This document shows positions 42,943 through 51,009 of a stretch of 64,000 nt of DNA, piece after piece. The stretch is from positions 1-64,000 of the forward strand of contig NZ_JBQCHP010000065.1 of the NCBI RefSeq assembly GCF_051954575.1, read 5' to 3'. Numbering within the stretch: position 1 is the stretch's first letter; every line of letters starts with the position of its first letter. The DNA comes from Dyella_B sp035690825. GTDB lineage: Bacteria > Pseudomonadota > Gammaproteobacteria > Xanthomonadales > Rhodanobacteraceae. Made by a program: the position numbers and the translations under genes. Under the pieces are notes generated by a model. It saw only the letters and a list, made by a program, of their open reading frames with translations. It did no database searches and was not told the DNA's origin.

Positions 42943-44685
42943 ATGCAAGGGATCGATTTCGTGCAGGGCGAGGTGCGCATCACCACGCATCGCGAGCATG
43001 ACGACCTGCTCAGCGCGGGGCTTGGCCTCGATGGTTTGAAGGGAGCGCTGGCGCCGTTCGTGAATCCCGCGCATCCCGCCGCGCAGGAACTGCGCCGGCG
43101 CGCGATCCAGACAAGCTGGAAAGGCATCGCCGATCTTGGTCCGCTGGGTGGATATGGCACGGTGTATGGCGCGGTTCCCCCCGTGCCGGGACGCGAATAT
43201 CAGGCGTTCGCGAAGCTGGCCGGCGCGCAGCAGCCGCATCGCGTGCTGGTGCAGGTGCCCGATGGTTTCGACCATGCGCATCGTTGCCTGGTGGTGACGG
43301 CGTCGTCCGGTTCGCGCGGCATTTATGGCGCGATAGCCTTGGCGGGCGCCTGGGGGTTGCCGCGCGGTTGCGCGGTGGCGTACACGGACAAGGGCGCGGG
43401 TACCGGTTATTTCGACTACGCCGACGATAGCGGCGTGGCGCTGAGCGGCGAACGTGCGAAGCGTGGCACGGCGATGCTGGAATTCGAACCCGCCGCGAAT
43501 GGCGAAGGCATCGCCTTCAAGCATGCGCATTCCGGTGACCATCCGGAGGCCGACTGGGGCCGTCATGTCTTGCAAGCGGCGCAGTTCGGGCTGGCGATGC
43601 TGGATCGCGCGTTTCCGGAGCAGGCGCCGTTCACGCCGCAGAATACGAAGATCATCGCAACCGGCCTGTCCAATGGCGGCGGTGCGGTGCTGCAGGCAGC
43701 CGGGTTGGACGAGCAACACATGCTGGCCGGCGTGGTGGCGCTCGAACCGAACGTGCATGTGGCGCAGCACGGCCGCGCGCTGTACGACTACGCGACGGAA
43801 GCGGCGCTCTGGCTGCCGTGCGCATTGACGGATGCACGCTTCGCCGCCGCGCCGTTTGCGCGCGATGCGAACGGCGCACCGCATGCTGCATGGGCGGCGC
43901 GTTGTGCAAGCCTGCATGCGCAAGGTCTGCTGAAAGCGACCGAGCTTGAACACCAGGCGATCGAGGCTTACGAACATCTGCACGGTAGCGGCTGGACCGA
44001 CCAGGCGCTGGCGACGGCCGCCTCGTCGACGATTCTGGATGTGTGGCGCGTAATTGCCGTCGCATATGGATCGGCCTATTTGCGTCGCGATGCGAATGCC
44101 ATGCCGTGCGGCTATCGCTATACCACGCAGGTCAACGGCAAGCCGGGCGTGGTCGACGACGCCACGCGCGCAAAATGGTGGACGGATGGTTCGGGCATTC
44201 CGCCCGATATCGGCATCGGCCTGCTGGGCGGTACGGACGACAGCGCCGATCCGCAGCTTCCCGGCATCAGCGGCTTGCGCAAGCTATGGACGGCGGAGGA
44301 TGCCGATGCGCGCGTCTTGCAGGCATCAGTGCACGCGCTGGCGGCGAGCTTGCCGCGCAAGGAGCTGCCGCTGTGGGTGCTGCACGGCGCGGACGATGGC
44401 TTGCTGCCGACGGCGTTCACTTCCGAACCGTATATCGCCTGGCTGCGTGCCGAAGGCCGCCGGCCGTTGTATTGGAAGCTGCCGCACGCCCAGCATTTCG
44501 ACGCCTTCCTCGCGCTGCCCGGCTTTGGCGACCAGCATCTGCCGTTGTTGCCGTATGCCTACGTGGCGCTCGATCGGCTGTGGGCGCATGTGTTTCAAGC
44601 ACAGCCGTGGCCGGAGGAACTGCCGACGCCGGTGGGAACCGCCCGCGGCGCCGGAGCCCTGCAAGCGAGCATGCTCGGCATGTAG
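42943..44685 (+). CDS. D-3-hydroxybutyrate oligomer hydrolase
   Basis: A 580-residue protein of the 3HBOH family (PF10605). ATG 42943 with AAGGAG upstream. Serine-hydrolase nucleophile in TGLSNGGGAVLQAA, family motifs RVLVQVPDGFDHAHRCLVVTASSGSRGIYGAIALAGAWGLPRGCAVAYTDKGAG, LWVLHGADDGLLP and PHAQHFDAF (catalytic His). It cleaves short 3-hydroxybutyrate oligomers released from PHB. It is shorter than the ~690-residue Ralstonia enzymes and lacks an obvious signal peptide, so it is probably intracellular. The stop TAG is part of the REP that follows. Confidence 0.92.
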   Translation: MQGIDFVQGEVRITTHREHDDLLSAGLGLDGLKGALAPFVNPAHPAAQELRRRAIQTSWKGIADLGPLGGYGTVYGAVPPVPGREYQAFAKLAGAQQPHRVLVQVPDGFDHAHRCLVVTASSGSRGIYGAIALAGAWGLPRGCAVAYTDKGAGTGYFDYADDSGVALSGERAKRGTAMLEFEPAANGEGIAFKHAHSGDHPEADWGRHVLQAAQFGLAMLDRAFPEQAPFTPQNTKIIATGLSNGGGAVLQAAGLDEQHMLAGVVALEPNVHVAQHGRALYDYATEAALWLPCALTDARFAAAPFARDANGAPHAAWAARCASLHAQGLLKATELEHQAIEAYEHLHGSGWTDQALATAASSTILDVWRVIAVAYGSAYLRRDANAMPCGYRYTTQVNGKPGVVDDATRAKWWTDGSGIPPDIGIGLLGGTDDSADPQLPGISGLRKLWTAEDADARVLQASVHALAASLPRKELPLWVLHGADDGLLPTAFTSEPYIAWLRAEGRRPLYWKLPHAQHFDAFLALPGFGDQHLPLLPYAYVALDRLWAHVFQAQPWPEELPTPVGTARGAGALQASMLGM

Positions 44686-45072
44686 GTTGGGGTGCGGACC
44701 CTGATATATCCCCACGTTTTTGCTTAGCGCTTCTTGTCTCTGCAAAAACGAAAACGTTCATGCTGGAGGGCCGCCCAAAAAGCCCAAAAGTCATTCCGGC
44801 GAAGGCCGGAATCCATGCTTCGTACTGGCGATGGATGATTCGCTTCGCTCACCCCTTCGGGGCCGTCCTTCGGACGTTCTCCGCGCTGCGCGCTACGTCC
44901 GGCCTTCGCCGGAATGACGGTGAGGCGATATGAGCGATTGCGCACAGAAATGGTTAGTCCGCTGATTTCGCTCAACATATCAGGTGAAAAACGTGGGGAT
45001 ATTTCAGGGTGCAGACCCCAACATTCCCCACCCCGCGTTGTGACGATGTTGGGGTTCGCACCCCAACCTACG
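44682..45072. repeat. Composite repeat: family B element nested in a family A / long inverted repeat
   Basis: Outer ends are GTAGGTTGGGGTGCGGACCC and, inverted, GGTTCGCACCCCAACCTAC. Inside them CCCTGATATATCCCCACGTTTTT (44699-44721) is mirrored by AAAAACGTGGGGATATTTCAGGG (44988-45010). Within that lies an expanded family B element (44790-44919) whose loop is ~75 bases. The region has no protein-coding gene. Confidence 0.8.
44790..44919. repeat. Family B repeat with enlarged loop
   Basis: TCATTCCGGCGAAGGCCGG at the left and its inverse CGGCCTTCGCCGGAATGACG at the right, identical to the element at 26198 in the arms and the first part of the loop, but with about 60 extra bases before the right arm. 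Confidence 0.88.
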
Positions 45073-45150
45073 CCTTCTGCGGGTATTCTTGCGCGTTCGG
45101 CGCCTGGCGTTTTCCGGGCGTGTGTTTGTTCAATACCACAAGGAATAGCC

Positions 45151-45660
45151 ATGGCCATCCAAGTCACGATCACCACCAACCGCGGCCCGATCCACCTGCG
45201 CCTGCATGACGACAAGACCCCGGTGACGGTGGCGAGCTTCGTCAACCTGGCGCGTCGCGGCTATTACGATGGCCTGTCCTTCCATCGCGTGATCAACGAT
45301 TTCATGATCCAGGGCGGTTGTCCCGAAGGCAGCGGCCGCGGCGGCCCGGGCTACCGCTTCGAAGACGAATTCAATCCCTCGCTGAAGCACGACAAGCCGG
45401 GCGTGCTGTCCATGGCCAACGCCGGCCCGCGCACCAACGGCAGCCAGTTCTTCATCACGCACGGCCCCACGCCGTGGCTGGATGGCAAGCACAGCGTGTT
45501 CGGCGAAGTGATCAGTGCGGAAGACCAGAAAGTGGTGGACGCGATCAGGCAGGGCGACGCCATCGAGAAAGTCACGGTGGAAGGCGATGCGGATGCGCTG
45601 CTGGCCGCGCAGGCGGAGCGTGTGAAGGAGTGGAACGAGGTGCTCGATCAGCGCGGTTGA
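45151..45660 (+). CDS. ppiB: Cyclophilin-type peptidyl-prolyl isomerase, cytosolic
   Basis: A 169-residue PPIase. AAGGAATAGCC precedes the ATG. It has LARRGYYDGLSFHRVINDFMIQGGCPEGSGRGGPGYRFEDEF, LSMANAGPRTNGSQFFITHGPTPWLDGKHSVFGEV, all typical of cyclophilins with the F-R-x-x-x-x-F active-site pattern. No signal peptide. It catalyses cis/trans isomerisation of Xaa-Pro bonds. An exported paralogue is encoded at 53519-54202. Confidence 0.95.
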   Translation: MAIQVTITTNRGPIHLRLHDDKTPVTVASFVNLARRGYYDGLSFHRVINDFMIQGGCPEGSGRGGPGYRFEDEFNPSLKHDKPGVLSMANAGPRTNGSQFFITHGPTPWLDGKHSVFGEVISAEDQKVVDAIRQGDAIEKVTVEGDADALLAAQAERVKEWNEVLDQRG

Positions 45661-45748
45661 TCGCGCGGTTTCACGCGACGGTTACGATTGTGTAGCCGAC
45701 GTCGACATAGAATCGCCGGGCTTGGATCTTTCTCAAAGGAGTACAGCC

Positions 45749-46180
45749 ATGTCGTTACTCGATAGTTTGGGCAGTTTGCTGGGTGGCAGTCAGGGCGAGG
45801 GCGGCAATTCGCTGGTATCGATTGCAGGCCAGCTGATTCAGCAGGCCGGTGGCGTGCAGGGCCTGGCCGAAAAGCTGCAGCAGCACGGGCTGGGCGATGC
45901 GGTGCAATCGTGGATCGGCACCGGCGCCAACCAGGCCATTTCCGGCGACCAGCTCAATAACGTGCTGCAGAAGGCCGGCCTGGATTCGGTGGTGAACAAC
46001 GCAGCCGGCAAGCTTGGTGTGGATCCTGGCCAGTTGCTCGGCCAGCTTGCGCAGGTATTGCCGCATGCGGTGGATCACGCCACGCCCAACGGCGAAGTGC
46101 CCACAGGCGGCAGTGGCGGTTTCGATCTGTCGATGCTGAGCGGCCTGGCCGAAAAGCTGCTTGCGGCAAAGCCGGCCTGA
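45749..46180 (+). CDS. YidB-like DUF937 protein
   Basis: A 143-residue helical protein. ATG 45749 with AAGGAG upstream. DUF937/YidB features: MSLLDSLGSLLGG, GGVQGLAEKLQQHGLGDAVQSWIGTGANQAISGDQLNNVL and KLGVDPGQLLGQLAQVLPHAVDHATPNGEVP. E. coli YidB has no established role. Monocistronic with a strong terminator. Confidence 0.9.
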   Translation: MSLLDSLGSLLGGSQGEGGNSLVSIAGQLIQQAGGVQGLAEKLQQHGLGDAVQSWIGTGANQAISGDQLNNVLQKAGLDSVVNNAAGKLGVDPGQLLGQLAQVLPHAVDHATPNGEVPTGGSGGFDLSMLSGLAEKLLAAKPA

Positions 46181-46190
46181 GCAGCGTTAT

Positions 46191-46228
46191 AAAAAAAGCA
46201 CGGTGGATTGCTCCACCGTGCTTTTTTT
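46191..46228. terminator. Bidirectional intrinsic terminator
   Basis: A7-GCACGGTGGA, TTGC, TCCACCGTGC-T7 after the YidB-like gene and facing the convergent GlsB gene. Confidence 0.93.
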
Positions 46229-46238
46229 GCGCCCTAGT

Positions 46239-46263
46239 GTTGGGGTTTGCACCCCAACCTGCG
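46239..46263. repeat. Single REP hairpin, family A
   Basis: GTTGGGGTTTGCACCCCAAC followed by CTGC (the GTAG head is mutated to GCAG). It is a lone half-unit seven bases from the GlsB stop. Confidence 0.75.
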
Positions 46264-46269
46264 TGCACA

Positions 46270-46524
46270 TCAATGCTGGATGAAGCGCAACAGATACAGC
46301 AGGACCACCGCACCGACGATCGACATCAAAAAGCCTGCCGTGTGGAATTTCTGGCCCGGCGCCGGCTTCTTGAACAAGCTGCCGATGAAGCCGCCGATGA
46401 CGGAGCCGACAATACCCACGATCGTGGTCATGATGAATCCGTAATGCTCGGCGCCCGGCACGATCCAGCGGGCGATGACGCCAATGATGAAGCCGACGAT
46501 GATCGACCAGATGATATGGAACAT
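46270..46524 (-). CDS. GlsB/YeaQ/YmgE-family membrane protein
   Basis: An 84-residue protein with three hydrophobic segments and the family pattern IIVGFIIGVIARWIVPG, GIVGSVIGGFIGSLF. ATG 46524 is preferred because AAGGGG lies six bases before it but directly abuts the ATG at 46530. The family is associated with general and acid stress; biochemical role unknown. Confidence 0.92.
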   Translation of the reverse strand: MFHIIWSIIVGFIIGVIARWIVPGAEHYGFIMTTIVGIVGSVIGGFIGSLFKKPAPGQKFHTAGFLMSIVGAVVLLYLLRFIQH

Positions 46525-46727
46525 GGACATCCCCTTGTCTTGGGCAGTGATGATTGATTACTACAAGACACCCCTCCGCCCGGTTTTGCAGCGGCCGGCG
46601 ACATCATGCCAGGGGCGTAGGGCAGGGCAATAGGAATTTTCTGGGTCTGGTCCGCAATCGCTCCGGTTGACGCAGCGCCGCATGCTAAAATCGCCCGGTT
46701 TGCTGTCCCGCCCCCAACGAGGAAGCC

Positions 46728-47927
46728 ATGCCCCAGCTCGCCCAGCGTATCGGCCGCGCCAAGCCCAGCGCGATCATGGTCATCGCCGAAACGGCCAAGC
46801 AACTCAAGGCCTCCGGCCGCGACATCATCAGCTTCTCCATCGGCGTGCCGAACTTTCTGCCGGGCGAACACGTATACGCCGCTGCGCGCGAAGCGCTGTC
46901 GCACGACAGCGGCCAGTACGGCAGCAACCGCGGTTCGGATGCGCTGCTCGATGCCTTCCTCAAACACATCGAAGCATTGGGCTTTACCGGCTACGGGCGC
47001 TTGAACCTGTCGGTGGGCATCGGCGCCAAGCAGATCCTGTACAACCTGGCCGAGGCGCTGCTCAATGACGGCGATGAAATCTGCTTCCCCGCGCCGTACT
47101 GGACCACTTATCGCGACATCGCCGACATCGTCGGCGCGAAAGCCAACGTGCTGCACTGTGGGCCGGATCAAAACTACAAGCTCACGCCGCAGCAGTTGGA
47201 AACGGCGCTGGCGCGCAAGCCGAAGGTGTTCCTGTTCAACAATCCGTCCAATCCCACCGGCATGGTCTATACGCGCGAGGAAATCGCCGCGCTGGCCGCC
47301 GTGCTGGTGCAATATCCGGATACCTGGATCATCACCGACGACATCTACAACACGATGGTGTTCGATGGCATCGGCTATCACAACTTCGTGTTCGCCCGGC
47401 CGGAATTGCGTGAGCGGCTGATCTTCGTCGATTCGATTTCCAAGACCTACGGCATGCCGGGCTGGCGCGTGGGCCTGATCGCCGGGCCGGAGAACGTCGC
47501 CAAGGCGGTGACCACGCTCAACTCCAACCACATCACCAGCGTGCCGGAAGTGATCGCCGCCGCGGCGATTGCCGCCTTCAGCGGTCCGCAGGACGTGCCG
47601 CAGGCCAAATGCAAGGAGTTCGCGCAAAAACGCGACGTGGTGCTGGCCGCGCTGGCGAAGATTCCCGGCGTGGTGTGCCCGCGTCCGCAGGGCGCGTTCT
47701 ACGCGTTTCCGGATATCTCGGTGGCGTTCGGCAGGAGCCACAACGGTACGCGCATCGAGAACGATGTGGATTTCTGTGCCGCGCTGCTGGGCGCCAAGGG
47801 CGTGGCCTGCGTGCCGGGTTCGGCCTTCGGCGAGGCGCGCGCCATGCGCATTTCCTACACCTGTCCCAGCGCACAGTTGGAACCCGGCCTTGCACGTATT
47901 GCCGAGTTCTTTGCCGAGCTGACTTGA
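46728..47927 (+). CDS. PLP-dependent class I/II aminotransferase
   Basis: A 399-residue fold-type I aminotransferase. ATG 46728 with GAGGAAGCC upstream. The PLP lysine is in VDSISKTYGMPGWRVG, with NNPSNPTG, ITDDIYNTM and the final arginine in ARAMRISYTCP. It resembles aspartate/prephenate-type transaminases of subgroup I-gamma. Amino-donor specificity is not determinable. It precedes mdh by 67 bases, with a weak hairpin between. Confidence 0.93.
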   Translation: MPQLAQRIGRAKPSAIMVIAETAKQLKASGRDIISFSIGVPNFLPGEHVYAAAREALSHDSGQYGSNRGSDALLDAFLKHIEALGFTGYGRLNLSVGIGAKQILYNLAEALLNDGDEICFPAPYWTTYRDIADIVGAKANVLHCGPDQNYKLTPQQLETALARKPKVFLFNNPSNPTGMVYTREEIAALAAVLVQYPDTWIITDDIYNTMVFDGIGYHNFVFARPELRERLIFVDSISKTYGMPGWRVGLIAGPENVAKAVTTLNSNHITSVPEVIAAAAIAAFSGPQDVPQAKCKEFAQKRDVVLAALAKIPGVVCPRPQGAFYAFPDISVAFGRSHNGTRIENDVDFCAALLGAKGVACVPGSAFGEARAMRISYTCPSAQLEPGLARIAEFFAELT

Positions 47928-47937
47928 TTTCTTTACG

Positions 47938-47962
47938 GCCCGCGTCGCTGCGATGCGGGCCT
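47938..47962 (+). terminator. Weak hairpin between aminotransferase and mdh
   Basis: GGCCCGC, 11-base loop, GCGGGCC then TTGTCGTTTT. The T-run is broken, so termination would be partial at best. Confidence 0.35.
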
Positions 47963-47994
47963 TGTCGTTTTATGCACCTGAAGGAGTTGCCACG

Positions 47995-48981
47995 ATGAAA
48001 GCCCCCGTTCGTGTTGCCGTGACCGGCGCAGCCGGCCAGATCGGTTACGCCCTGCTGTTCCGCATCGCCGCCGGCGACATGCTCGGTCCGGATCAGCCGG
48101 TGATCCTGCACCTGCTCGAAATCACGCCTGCGCTGCCTGCGCTGCAGGGCGTGGTGATGGAACTCAACGATTGCGCCTTCCCGACCCTGGCCGGCGTGGT
48201 TGCCACCGACGACGTGAACGTCGCTTTCAAGGACGTCGATTACGCCCTGCTGGTCGGCGCGCGTCCGCGTGGCCCGGGCATGGAGCGCAAGGATCTGCTC
48301 GAAGCCAACGGCGCCATCTTCGCCCCGCAGGGCAAGGCGCTGAACGATCACGCCAAGCGCGACGTGCGCGTGCTGGTGGTGGGCAACCCGGCCAACACCA
48401 ATGCGCTGATCGCGCAGCAGAATGCGCCTGATCTGGATCCGAAGTGCTTCACTGCAATGGTGCGCCTGGATCACAACCGCGCGCTGTCGCAACTCGCCGA
48501 GAAGACCGGCAAGCACACCACCGAAATCAAGAAGGTCACCATCTGGGGCAACCACAGCTCCACCCAGTATCCGGACCTGCACCACGCCATCGTGGGCGGC
48601 AAGCCGGCGCTCGGCCTGATCGACCAGGCCTGGTACGAGAAGGACTTCATTCCTACCGTGCAGCAGCGCGGCGCGGCCATCATCAAGGCGCGCGGTGCTT
48701 CGTCGGCTGCTTCGGCGGCATCGGCGGCGATCGATCACATGCGCACATGGGCGCTGGGTACTGCCGAAGGTGACTGGGTGTCGATGGGCATTCCGTCGGA
48801 CGGTTCGTACGGCATCGCACCGGGCGTGATCTACGGCTATCCGGTAACGGTGAAGGGTGGCAAGTACGAGATCGTGCAAGGTCTGGAAGTCAATGACTTC
48901 TCGCGCGCACGCATGGATGCGACCGACAAGGAACTGCGCGAAGAGCGCGCGGGCGTCGAGCATCTGTTTGCGAAGAAGTAA
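47995..48981 (+). CDS. mdh: Malate dehydrogenase
   Basis: A 328-residue enzyme of the cytosolic-type malate dehydrogenase group. ATG 47995 with AAGGAG upstream. The Rossmann motif is VAVTGAAGQIGYALLFRIAAG, substrate arginines lie in GARPRGPGMERKDLL and MVRLDHNRAL, and the catalytic His in IWGNHSSTQYPD. It oxidises malate to oxaloacetate with NAD+ in the TCA cycle. Isocitrate dehydrogenase, another TCA enzyme, is encoded 15 kb away on the same strand. Confidence 0.97.
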   Translation: MKAPVRVAVTGAAGQIGYALLFRIAAGDMLGPDQPVILHLLEITPALPALQGVVMELNDCAFPTLAGVVATDDVNVAFKDVDYALLVGARPRGPGMERKDLLEANGAIFAPQGKALNDHAKRDVRVLVVGNPANTNALIAQQNAPDLDPKCFTAMVRLDHNRALSQLAEKTGKHTTEIKKVTIWGNHSSTQYPDLHHAIVGGKPALGLIDQAWYEKDFIPTVQQRGAAIIKARGASSAASAASAAIDHMRTWALGTAEGDWVSMGIPSDGSYGIAPGVIYGYPVTVKGGKYEIVQGLEVNDFSRARMDATDKELREERAGVEHLFAKK

Positions 48982-49002
48982 GACACATCTTTCGCTGCGG
49001 GA

Positions 49003-49038
49003 AAACAAACGGCCATCCGCAAGGGCGGCCGTTTGTTT
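49003..49038 (+). terminator. Intrinsic terminator of mdh
   Basis: AACAAACGGCC, loop, GGCCGTTTGTTTT directly after mdh. Confidence 0.88.
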
Positions 49039-49077
49039 TATGCCCGCACTTGCGGGATAAGCGCGTTCTTGCCCAGC

Positions 49078-49194
49078 CGTCATTCCGGCGAAGGCCGGAA
49101 TCCAGTCTCAATACACGTCCGAAGGACACGACATCTTTATGCGGTGTGCTGCGCACATCGTATTTAAACTGGATTCCGGCCTTCGCCGGAATGA
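49078..49194. repeat. Family B repeat with enlarged loop
   Basis: CGTCATTCCGGCGAAGGCCG and its inverse CGGCCTTCGCCGGAATGATG, separated by about 65 bases unlike the loops of the other copies. A REP fragment (TTTGCACCCCAAC) follows at about 49220. Confidence 0.88.
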
Positions 49195-49236
49195 TGGTGA
49201 GGAAAGATGACGACGTTGAGGTTTGCACCCCAACGT

Positions 49237-50937
49237 TCAGCGCAACTGATAGCTGAAAGTGAAATTCACCCGCGGCGAGCGATGCGTAGCGCCCAGCGGC
49301 TTGTCGCCCACCGGCTGCGCTACGGTGAGATCGAACGCGTAGTAATGCTTGTCCGTCCATCGCACGCCGAGCCCGGCGCTGCCCAGTTTCGCCGGTGCAG
49401 GCGTGCCGACGTTGAGATACGCGCGCGCAAACTGTGTCACCACGTAAGGCGTGACTTGCCTCACCCAGCGATTGGACAAGTCGTAGTGCTGGTTCACTTC
49501 GAATGACGCGCCCCAGCCGCTGTCACCGGCCGTTTCGCCCGGATCGTAGGCCAGTCCATAGCGCGGTCCGCCGAAACTTATCTGCTCGGTGGTCGGCAAG
49601 GTGCTGTGGCTGTATTGCCCGGTGATGTTGAAAACCGTGCCGAAGCGATGGGGCCATGCATCGCTTTGCAGAAAGCTTGCGTCGTAGCGCGTAAAGGTCG
49701 GGTCCGCGGGCGAGACCAACACCAGATGGCCGAACCGCGTTACCACGCTGGCATTGGCGCCCAGGCCATCGATGCCGCGCGCGATCTCCAGGTTGATCTT
49801 CTGCACGCGGGTGTCGCCGGCCTTGAGGTAATCCAGCTTGCCGTTGAACACGCGCAGGCCATCGTGCTGGATCAATCGCGCGCCGGTGATGGTGTTGGTG
49901 TACGTCTGCGTCAGCGTGGTGACGTAGCCGCCGCCCGTCGCGGTAAGGTTGGTGTGGTTGTCCAGCAGCAGCGGATAGCTGACGGAAAGCGCGAACTGGT
50001 CCTGATGCAGGGCTTGCTTCAGGTAGTAAGGCAGCTGGTTGTCGGTATTCGGGCTGCCCTGGTAATGCGAGCCGTTGAAGTGCAGCATCGCGCCGTCCGC
50101 GGCCAGCGGCTGCAGGAAGCTCAGCGAATACAGGTGTTGATGACCCGGCCCGGGCGGAAGCAGGGTGGAGAAACCGATCTGTTCGGCGAACGACAGCAGA
50201 CCGTTTTCCGTCACGCTGGTCAGGCCTTGCACGCCGGGGTGATCGAAATCGATACCGGTGCTGGCATTGAAGCGCGTGCGCTTCACCGTCAACAGCAGTC
50301 GTGTAGCGCCATCGGTAGTGGTGGGCGCCGGTACGTTCGCATCGATATGCAGGCCCGGCAGCATGCCCAGTACTTGCAGATAACGTTCGAAGGTTTTTTG
50401 CTGCAACGGGCGTTCTTTGGCGATGTGCGCGGCGATGGCGCGGATCTTCGGCTCCATGTTGCCGGCATCGCCGCTGATGTTCACGTCGGCCACGTAGCCT
50501 TCCACGACGGTGACGTGCACCACGCTATCGGCGAAATCCTGCGTGGGTACATAGCCGAACGCGAGCGCGTAACCGTGCTTTTGATAAATGACGGCGATTT
50601 TCGCGGCAGCATCGAGCACGTCGGAAACGTGCACGGTCTTGCCGGTCATCGGGCTGAACAGCGCGGCGACTTCCTTGAACGGCACCGCATGCACGCCGAC
50701 CACGTCGAAGCGCCGCGGTGTGATGGATGTTGCGAGCAACGCAGCCAGGCGCGGATTGGCGGCGTGCGCCTCCACTTCCGTATTCACCTTGGGCGCCACC
50801 GGCGTTTCCACGCGCGGCAGATTCTGCAGCGGATTTGCCGTGGCCGGCGGGCGCACCTGCGCCGCCACCTGCAACGAAACCATGCTTGAAACACCGAACA
50901 CTGACGCACCGAGCGCCGGGCCGATCCATGCCTTCAT
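49237..50937 (-). CDS. TpsB/ShlB-FhaC-family outer-membrane transporter
   Basis: A 566-residue two-partner secretion transporter precursor. Signal sequence (SMVSLQVAAQ), periplasmic POTRA domains of the ShlB type (about 75-225: RRFDVVGVHAVPFKEVAALFSPMTGKTV, VHVTVVEGYVADVNISGD), then a 16-strand barrel. The conserved loop motif is GPRYGLAYDPGETAGDSGW, with a C-terminal aromatic-rich strand (VNFTFSYQLR). It would export a TpsA-type protein across the outer membrane. No TpsA with a haemagglutination domain is adjacent. Instead the gene follows a low-complexity lipoprotein gene by 72 bases. Confidence 0.92.
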   Translation of the reverse strand: MKAWIGPALGASVFGVSSMVSLQVAAQVRPPATANPLQNLPRVETPVAPKVNTEVEAHAANPRLAALLATSITPRRFDVVGVHAVPFKEVAALFSPMTGKTVHVSDVLDAAAKIAVIYQKHGYALAFGYVPTQDFADSVVHVTVVEGYVADVNISGDAGNMEPKIRAIAAHIAKERPLQQKTFERYLQVLGMLPGLHIDANVPAPTTTDGATRLLLTVKRTRFNASTGIDFDHPGVQGLTSVTENGLLSFAEQIGFSTLLPPGPGHQHLYSLSFLQPLAADGAMLHFNGSHYQGSPNTDNQLPYYLKQALHQDQFALSVSYPLLLDNHTNLTATGGGYVTTLTQTYTNTITGARLIQHDGLRVFNGKLDYLKAGDTRVQKINLEIARGIDGLGANASVVTRFGHLVLVSPADPTFTRYDASFLQSDAWPHRFGTVFNITGQYSHSTLPTTEQISFGGPRYGLAYDPGETAGDSGWGASFEVNQHYDLSNRWVRQVTPYVVTQFARAYLNVGTPAPAKLGSAGLGVRWTDKHYYAFDLTVAQPVGDKPLGATHRSPRVNFTFSYQLR

Positions 50938-50959
50938 GCCATGCCCCTGTTCATCCCAA

Positions 50960-50983
50960 CCCTCCCCTGCGTGCAGGGGAGGG
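50960..50983. repeat. Single family C hairpin
   Basis: CCCTCCCCTGC-GTGCAGGGGAGGG between the lipoprotein and TpsB genes, in a position to influence expression of the downstream gene. Confidence 0.75.
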
Positions 50984-51009
50984 CGCGATATGTCGCAAGA
51001 AGTCGCCGC

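Noticed and set aside
42943..44685. Extracellular PHB depolymerase
   Set aside because: No signal peptide, catalytic linker or substrate-binding domain; motifs fit the 3HB-oligomer hydrolase family instead.
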